DNA of 64,000 nucleotides from Lomentospora prolificans (lineage: Eukaryota > Ascomycota > Sordariomycetes > Microascales > Microascaceae), in NCBI GenBank assembly GCA_029532625.1, contig JARFXM010000010.1, positions 124,001-188,000 of the forward strand, in the 5' to 3' direction. The notes beneath the pieces were generated by a model that did not search any database, was not told the origin of the DNA, and saw nothing but the letters and a program-made list of their open reading frames with translations. Below are positions 57,123 to 64,000 of this stretch, piece after piece. Each line of letters begins with the position of its first letter. Position 1 is the stretch's first letter. The translations under genes were made by a program, and so were the position numbers.

Positions 57123-58940
57123 ATGGGCCATTCTGTACAGAATCTCCTCTTGCTCGGTGTGGCTCTTCTCAGCGTGCGTGTGTCAGCCGCCCAGCATTTA
57201 CTAGGAAAGCGAGCCGACCAATTGCTCGCAAAGCGAATCGAATCCAAGGGGTACGAGCCCGTCGTGTTCAACGAGTTTATGGGCAACGCGACCTTTGACC
57301 AGTTGCTTGATCACGATGCCTCCAACTCGTCTACATTTCCTCAGCGATATTGGTGGAATCGCGAGTTTTGGGATGGCCCTGGCTCCCCCGTCCTCCTCGT
57401 CATCGGTGGGGAGATCACCGGCGCTCTGAATATAGTTGAACTCACAGATGGTGGCACGATATATTCACTTGCCCAGGAGTTTAACGCCATGATTGTCATC
57501 TTAGAGCGTAAGTCTGCCCTCTCTCGAAGCAAGTTCACACACTTACGGCTCTGAACAGATCGATTCTTTGGCCGGTCTTATCCGGGAGAAGTGGAAGAAG
57601 CCATCGAGGCCTCCACGTTTCTTACCATGGATCAGGCTCTAAAGGATATTGTGCGGTTTGCGCAATCAGTCGAAATGCCCATCGAGAACCCACAAAAAGA
57701 CTACTCGCCCGATGAATCTCCTTGGGTTGCCATTGGCTGTAGCTACCCTGGCACCCTAGCTGCCATGCTCCAAAGATACCATCCTGGAACCTTTGCTGCT
57801 TACTATGCCTCGTCCGCACCGTTGCACACTTTTGACAACTATTGGCAATACTGGGTCCCCGTCGAAGCAGCCTTGCCCCGAAATTGCAGCTCGGATGTGA
57901 AGTTGCTTGTCAATCACCTTGACGACTTGAACGATAGCGGCACCAGGGACGACATTGATCATCTTTTGACGTATTTCAACAACAGCAAGTCCGTTTCAAG
58001 CCTTGACGATGTTGCTCTTAGGCTTAGAGAGCCCTTTCAAACCTGGCAAGTGTATGATTCCGTCGCGTTCGAATTCTGCGACGCGCTCGAGGGATACATG
58101 AACAGATTTCCTGACCGGCCCCATGATATCGATTTCGTCTTGGAATCGCTAGCCGCCTGGGAGGTGGACTTTGTGCACCCAATATCGGCCGAATCCTCTG
58201 AAGAATTCCTGAAAAGTCTCACCGAAGAAGAACTCGCAGATATACAGGAGCTATATTTCGGCCCGCTGGATATGCATGGCTGGACATGGATTCAATGTGT
58301 ACGTGCGACCTCCTTTGAGACTTTCCCAGAGATATATTGCATCCGCATCTAAGGTGTTGCTAACATGCATTTGTGATAGAACGAGCCGTTTGGAGCTTTC
58401 CAAGCTGTTCCCGAAAAGAACACAGGAGTCAAGATTCTAGCAGGCAGGACGTCCAAGAATCTTATGGAATTGACGTGCAGCGACCTGGGGACTTACTATC
58501 CGCAAACTCGATTTACCAAGGGGGAGAGGACCATTGATGATTTTAACAGATGGCTCGGCGACTGGGACACCGACTACGAAAAAGTGCTCTTCGTCGTCGG
58601 CGAGAACGACCCTTGGAAGCCCACCACTCTGCTTTCGGAATTCCGTCCGGGAGGCCCTGCAAACTCGACGCCCGAGGTGCCCATTTTGCTTTACAAGGGA
58701 GGAAACCACTGCGCGGGTGGCGAGTGGAGCGAAGACGAGGTGTTTCAGGAATTTTACACTAAAGTCGTGGGCACATTACGCGAGTGGATCGACGACTGGA
58801 AGCAGAACGGGGGCAGCAGTAGTAGGGGCGACGAGAGCGCGTCGCAGCGTCTCAAGGTTGGTTGGAGCCTCGGTCAGCTTTGTGGCCTGTGGCTCTTCAC
58901 CATTGCCCTGGGCCGTTTCCTGCAGAATGCGGATCATTAA
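57123..58940 (+). CDS. secreted serine peptidase, family S28 (prolyl carboxypeptidase-like)
   Basis: Three exons: 57123-57507, 57559-58298 and 58380-58940, giving 561 aa; introns of 51 and 81 nt. Signal peptide MGHSVQNLLLLGVALLSVRVSA, then a Kex2-like KR before the mature chain. The catalytic triad is visible: Ser190 in AIGCSYPGTLAA (the GxSYxG nucleophile elbow), Asp452 in VGENDPW and His485 in KGGNHCAG. FDQLLDHDA and RFFGRSYPG near the N-terminus are standard S28 blocks. Multiple N-glycosylation sequons. S28 enzymes cleave after proline, at acidic pH, in fungal protein digestion. Unusual for the family, the C-terminus has a hydrophobic segment (LGQLCGLWLFTIALGRFL), suggesting membrane or GPI-like anchoring. 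The in-frame ATG at 56988 is rejected because it would hide the signal peptide. Confidence 0.9.
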
Positions 58941-59070
58941 ATGTTTTGAATGGATGCAGCCAGACCGAAGACGAATAGGGGCGGCCGACCGTCTCTCAAC
59001 CCCCCTGCCTAGATCTTCACTATCTTCTAGAAGAGAGACGATATTACGACCACGACCCTTGCATTGGATC

Positions 59071-59098
59071 TTTTGACGAGTACCTTTTGACGAGTACC
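59071..59098. repeat. 14-bp exact tandem duplication
   Basis: TTTTGACGAGTACC occurs twice head to tail in the space between the convergent S28 peptidase and PTH11-like genes. Confidence 0.85.
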
Positions 59099-59260
59099 TA
59101 TCAATATTCCCCATTTCTGCCTAGTTTTTGAGCTTCCTGACTTGCCATTGCATGCAGCAACATAGCATTATTAGTCGTACATTTGATAGAACAACGAAAC
59201 CAACATAAGCGGTTTTCTAAACGGCTCTTTCTTCTGCTTCCCAGACGCGCCATGCTATAT

Positions 59261-60729
59261 TCAAATGTGTCTTCTTCCTTCTTCCGGTACACCCTCTAGT
59301 GTCTGCTGGCTTCCCGAGGAATGCGAGACCTCGATGACATCTGTCCTTACAATCCTGCCGGGAATATTCATGCCAGGCTGTAAAGACTGCCTACTATTCT
59401 GCATCTCTGTACCCTTGTCCCCGAGTATGCTCTCTTGACTCCCCACTTTGGTCTGATCGAGGAAAGTAAGGCCGTTGGGATCCTTGACGGGTCGCTTCCG
59501 AACATTGTAGGATAGCTCGATGTCGGATTGACCCACGCGTCCACCGCTCCGTTCAGATCCGTAGTTCTTGTAGTTTCGCCGGCTCATGGTGCTGAAGAAT
59601 CTGCCCCCGGTAATCCTGTCGACGAGAGGTTGTAGAACGGGGATACACGAGGCGATGATGATGGTGCTACCTTCGACACTGCGACGCCGCTGTCAGAAAC
59701 ACCAAAAGCTACATCTCCATAGATGACAAAGAGAGTCGACTTACCAAGTCCAGATGACCAAGTCCGAAGTGTCATAGGAAAAGTCGGGGCTCGCAAGCTT
59801 CGGAAGGCGAGTGGTCTTGTAAATCGCGACAACGGTGGCGCTAAATCAAGTCAGGCCCGTGCACAAACATGCCTCATCGCTCTCAGGGCTCGGTAGGTTC
59901 AAGCTTACATCGACCCAATTCCCAGAGCAGCAGTAAGAGCCAGCTTCTTTCTAAGCGGTATATGGAGACTGAAGAGGACGACGGCGGGATAGATGGCAAG
60001 GTAGAGATCGGTCGCGGCGGATAGAGCTACAAGCCGCAGTCAATTGGTTAGCTCGGGAAATAGAATCCATCGTCAAAAGGAACTGGGGTAAGGTACTTAC
60101 AGCCGGCGTAGATGGCATAGTAAACCAAGACCATCTTGCTCCAACACTCTCCTTTGACGGAAAAGTCCCACTGCGACTTGGCCGGCGAGCATTGCGCAAA
60201 CAAGACGACGACGCAGCCTAGCAGGCTAATAACGCAGAAAATACCCAGGAACCAAAGGAAGATCCGGTGCGGCCGACTTGGGTTCATCAACCGCGTCAGT
60301 AAGTGGACAACGGCTAGTTTTGGTAAGCCAAAAGACATAATTCCAGGGCAGAATCCGACAATGGTCCACAGGATTGCGCCGGACTTTTGCTCAAGGTCGA
60401 GGATGGCGAAATGTTTTCCGTTGCCGGAGTTGACGGCCATGACGCCGAAGATGACGGCACACCAACCACACAGCTATAGGATTGTGTAAGCTCTAAAATT
60501 GACGAAAGGCGTGGAGCGGGTTAAGGGATTTCAGAGGCAAACTTACAACGGCAAGAACGATGAGGTAGTCATCGAGCTGCAGGTGCTTTTGGATCCTCCC
60601 TCGGACATATAGTCGGGCGCCGGTAAAGAGTGTTTCAAGGACAGTGACCACTACTATCACGGCGATGATCCCAGGTCCTTTGTCCTGTGCCGCCACCTCC
60701 GGGCTGAGTGTTTCCTCTGGCGAGGACAT
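59261..60729 (-). CDS. PTH11-like 7TM integral membrane protein (rhodopsin-like fungal domain)
   Basis: Five minus-strand exons: 60547-60729, 60101-60473, 59909-60026, 59745-59840 and 59261-59678, giving 395 aa. All four introns are GT..AG and keep frame; acceptors are TAG or CAG. The ATG at 60729 is the first; the frame upstream has only a TTG. Seven hydrophobic helices cover residues ~20-290, with the family pattern: short N-terminus, GARLYVRGRIQKHLQLDDYL after helix 1, helices separated by FGLPKLAVVHLLTRL and CSPAKSQWDFSVKGECWS (paired Cys outside), then SAATDLYLAIYPAVV and IATVVAIYKTTRLP. The cytoplasmic tail of about 110 residues is polar and rich in Ser, Arg and Gly. Fungal members include the surface-sensing GPCR-like Pth11; most have no CFEM domain, as here, and no known ligand. 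Plasma membrane expected. Confidence 0.87.
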
Positions 60730-63431
60730 CTTCTCGCTCAAGGTAGAGAATGTGGTATTCTTTTCGAGCTTCCACGAACGGCCAACCTCTCACGAGAGTC
60801 AAGAAACTAACAAAGGCGGCAACAAAGGTAACGGCGGGGGGAATTGAAAGAAATGGGTCGACAGAAACGTGCCGGGGGACTTCAGGGTGTGATGGTGAGA
60901 GTTATTTATCTTGCTTCCCTGCTCGTCTCTCCACTTTACAAGATCCATTGTTCGCACATTGCTCGCGGATGCGGTGACAGCACTTTGGCGAAATGCCTTA
61001 TCCCGGCTCAGTCAAAGGGCTCATAAACACGGAGATCATCTATCCATGGAGCAGAAAGCACACCTTGGATGCGCAAGAAAATCCGGAGGCATCTTCAGGA
61101 TAGATTTTTGGGGATCACGTCAAGGGCCCGCGGGCAACTCGCCCACCACGATGGGAAGGGATCAACAGAGGGATTAAACCTCACGTAATTACCAGAACAC
61201 ACGGAGCAATACTCAGCGTTGTACTACCGAGTCCTCCCTTGCGTTTACGAGCAGCATTCGTCTCGCAACATACTGATATCACATTTTACACCCCTGACCG
61301 GCAAGGGGCAACGTGAAGCTCTGCCGGATGAGAGAATTCATCATGGCAACAAAAGGCAGACCTTGGGTTTCATATTTAAGCTGCGCCAACTGCAAAGTAC
61401 AGACGCCCCTTGAGCCTGCAGACGGGGAAGAATGGAAGAGAACCGCTGCCTCATTAGCCTGGGGCATGCCGCCACCTGCGAACGGGAATCCCGGCTCCCT
61501 GTCTGTCAAGACCAGGAACAAGGGCTTGAAGCCGGCAATCATTCGCGTCGTTTTCCATGTACTTGCTCGTAAGCCGCAGCAGATCGTCGGTTTGCTACCT
61601 GTTTGCGAAGTTAGATGCATGTGCACCCAAGGAAATGTCTGTTCTCTGATGTGAGTCCTCCGCGCACCACAGCTGGCTGGTTCGCTTAACGGCATTGCAT
61701 AAGCCCCTGACGACCCTTTGGATGGGGGTGGTGCAGGAATCAATTTCTCAACGACCGGGGGAAGAGGGATTGAGTCCATACATACAACGGCCCGACGGGA
61801 TGAGCGCCACGCCCCTTGCGCCTCGTTTTTGAATCATTCGACCATCTATTATCTACAGACTCTCTGTGTGACAAGCCTGTCCGAATATTCCTCCGAGCGA
61901 AGCTCCCCAGACCTTGCGAGCCACATAGGGCCCCCACCAGGCACGACGAGCTCGCGAGGGATAGTGTACACGATGAACCCAGATCGAACGTCGCCCGTGT
62001 CACGGTCGTTGGAGCTCACCACGTAGTCACCACATTATCTCTATACTCCTTTTTGTTCTTGGCACGGAGGCGAAGAGGTGAGGACGGTACGAAGCAAGAG
62101 AGCGCATTTGCACTGATCGGTTGCTTTTCGTAATGGGACTTGCTTAAAGGCGTAGTGCGTCGTTCGAGAACTGGCCGAGAATCCCATGGCCGGCCCCGGC
62201 TCTTGCATCAATCGATTCCTTGCGCCCAACCCATGCCCCCTGCTGGCTATATGTAGATTTGCTTGTTGTCATACTCCCGGGGTTCTGTCACCCGCTCCGG
62301 ATATTATTTCGAGTCCCAAAAAGGGACGGGATTAGCGGAAGTGGGCCTGATACCCCGGCTCCTTCCAATTGGAACCCGGCCACCCGGAAAGCGACAAGGT
62401 TTAAATGTTTCCTTGCATCAAATTCAGCGTTGAAAAGGGGGGCATCAACACATGAACTGCCTCTTCCGGGCCCCTCTGGTATCCATCTTCTTACTATCGA
62501 ACAATGTGTGCGCCCCTTGTCAGACTGGGGGTCATTTAGTGCAGTTTGTTTACTTGTACATCAGCGAGAACAAGAAAGCTAACAGAGCAGTGAGGAGAGA
62601 GGGTAGCATTCGAACCTGGCCAAACCCCCCATTTGCGACGCTAGCAGCAAGCTTCTGTCAAATGAGATGCGATTCTGGCGAATTCGTCCTGCCTTCTTCG
62701 TAACCGGGAGTGTGTTTGTGTTTGTTAATCACGGAGAGGGGTTTCGAAGACTGTTCTGCCCCTCAACGAATATTGATTCCAGGCCAACGCTGGCGAGAGA
62801 CGAAAGAAAACAGATCGTTTAGGGTAGTAAAGGGGCAAACCTCCGAGATCCTCCTTAGAGCCGAAGTGGAATAGGTATTGCGGTAGACAAACGACAACAT
62901 GGATGTTCATGTTCTCCTTCACAGACCACGGACCCTGGTAACTGCTTACGACAGCCCAGTCTTTATGATCAGCGCTTTATCCCCCACTTTGTATCCGCCA
63001 CGGAGGCTGCAGATGAGGGTGGGAGGATCGCGCCCAGAGAAGCAAAAGGGGCGATGTAGCCGGAGGAAATGGAGCGACGGTTGCTATCATTCAAGCCCAG
63101 GATGCTTCCGTGTGCATTCTTTGGGGGGCCTGAGGACAAAGGTATTGTTATATTGCTGTATTTCGAGAAATGGACTGTTATCATTCCTCCTATGTATACC
63201 TTGGTCCATCTCTCCCTGACCCTCTCCCTCCACTTGACTGTTATATCGAATAATACTGAACAACGCCAGCATGGAACCAGTGGGTATGCACACCGGCGCC
63301 TCTCTCAGAGCCAATAGTAGATAGTGTAGGTCTCGGCCTTGCGCAAAGCTGTAATCATAGCCTCTGCTGGACCAACTAGCCAGGTCATCCTGTCCACTCA
63401 CAAACGATGAATATGGAAATTGAGGTCCCGT

Positions 63432-63468
<37 letters not shown>

Positions 63469-63898
63469 CCGCTCCACTGCTGCATTCAAGCTATTGAAAC
63501 CCCCTTTTTGAGTACCTAGAGAACTTGACGTCAATAATTAGCTTCCAAGTCGAGGGCAAGGACCTCAGGGGTGGTGCTGGGGTCCCCAGAACCGTTGAAA
63601 CACTAGCCGATGGTCGACAGATCAACGGACTTCCGCGAGAACAGACGCAGGGAGGCATATTATTATCCAGCTTTCGGTAACGGGAAGCGATATGACGATC
63701 GGACATGCCTCTTTTATAATCACACAACGAGTACTTATCACTCATCTGCCTCCTTTCCTCCTGCTGATCTTCCTGGGGTGTCTCTGAACTTGCAGAATTG
63801 TGAGAATATTGCGCGGCCCATTGCTCTTCCAAGCCAGACATTTCCCCCTCCCCGAGATCTTTTGGATCGCTTTGAATCGTAGTTTACGTACAGCAATC
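60730..63898. other. intergenic with A42 tract
   Basis: Three kilobases without a supported gene. The best frames (166 aa minus-strand at 61279-61779, 113 aa plus-strand at 61313-61654) overlap antisense and lack domains. A long poly(A) tract lies near 63.4 kb. The right end is the leader of the gene starting at 63899. Confidence 0.45.
63433..63474. repeat. poly(A) tract, 42 bp
   Basis: Uninterrupted run of 42 A, the longest homopolymer in the window. Read as T it makes a poly-Phe frame on the minus strand that is not a real gene. Confidence 0.85.
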
Positions 63899-64000
63899 AT
63901 GACCGAAGCCAACGGAACCCAGCCCGGATCGGAGCCTGCCACTAATGGGAATGCCCGGCCCAATGGCGTAACCGACGGCATTTCCAAGGCTCCTGTGGTT
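63899..64000 (+). CDS. 5' end of a gene running off the window (3' partial)
   Basis: ATG at 63899 in the context CAATCATG, preceded by a leader with stops in all frames, opens 34 codons to the window end. The residues MTEANGTQPGSEPATNG and onward are polar, Asn/Gly/Pro-rich and unstructured, like the N-terminal tails of many fungal regulatory or cytosolic proteins. No domain is visible yet, so no function can be offered. Confidence 0.5.
   Translation, partial: MTEANGTQPGSEPATNGNARPNGVTDGISKAPVV

Noticed and set aside
61279..61779. Minus-strand frame of 166 codons and overlapping plus frame of 113
   Set aside because: No domain, signal or coding bias; mutual overlap suggests chance.
63087..63485. 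Minus-strand frame with a long Phe run
   Set aside because: The run is the A42 homopolymer read in reverse.
1..64000. CRISPR array, bacterial operon, rRNA or intact transposon
   Set aside because: No regular spacer-repeat pattern, no rRNA, no long terminal or inverted repeats with transposase; introns and families show a fungal nuclear genome.

Overview
The window looks like nuclear DNA of a filamentous ascomycete (Pezizomycotina, most likely Sordariomycetes). The evidence is monocistronic genes with short introns (mostly 50-100 nt) that use GTAAGT/GTATGT donors, CTAAC/CTAAT-like branch sites and TAG/CAG acceptors. The families present are also typically fungal: a CBM1 cellulose-binding protein, a HET-domain protein, a PTH11-like 7TM protein, a 2EXR protein, DUF3433, a fungal Na/K-ATPase-like pump and GPI-anchored wall proteins. 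No species can be named from sequence alone. All exon boundaries were derived by hand from splice sites and reading-frame continuity.

Layout. 0-4 kb: the 3' end of a single-pass membrane protein, an initiator tRNA-Met, then about 3 kb without a convincing gene. 4-13.7 kb: succinate-semialdehyde dehydrogenase, a six-exon AIF2/AMID-like FAD oxidoreductase, a HET-domain protein (minus) and a secreted CBM1 protein. 14.6-16.9 kb: a nine-exon gene for a surface protein that joins a granulin-like cysteine array to a NucA/NucB-type nuclease domain and a probable GPI anchor; this is the most unusual gene here. 18-31 kb: an intronless P-type cation ATPase with a palindromic stress-element candidate in its promoter, an MFS drug/H+ antiporter, a Cys-rich surface protein, a DUF3433 membrane protein and a cytochrome P450. 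32-36 kb: a DUF7136 surface protein and the wreck of the LysM half of a subgroup-C chitinase. 36.3-42.7 kb: a 2071-residue NACHT/STAND ATPase with a long helical-repeat C-terminus.

43-57 kb is gene-poor and decaying. Broken NmrA-like, kinase-like and FAD-linked oxidase genes lie between a few intact small genes (a putative N-myristoylated protein, a Pro-Asp-Val repeat surface protein, a 2EXR protein) and an intron-containing tRNA-Phe. 57-64 kb holds an S28 serine peptidase, a PTH11-like membrane protein, another 3 kb without a clear gene, and the start of a gene that runs off the right edge.

Taken together, the coding content is weighted to the cell surface and environment (four probable GPI-anchored proteins, a CBM1 protein, a peptidase, a 7TM sensor-like protein, transporters) and to self/non-self proteins (HET, STAND). 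I see no PKS/NRPS backbone, no CRISPR array and no intact transposon. The genes are individually promoted eukaryotic units, so neighbourhood is only weak evidence for a shared pathway.
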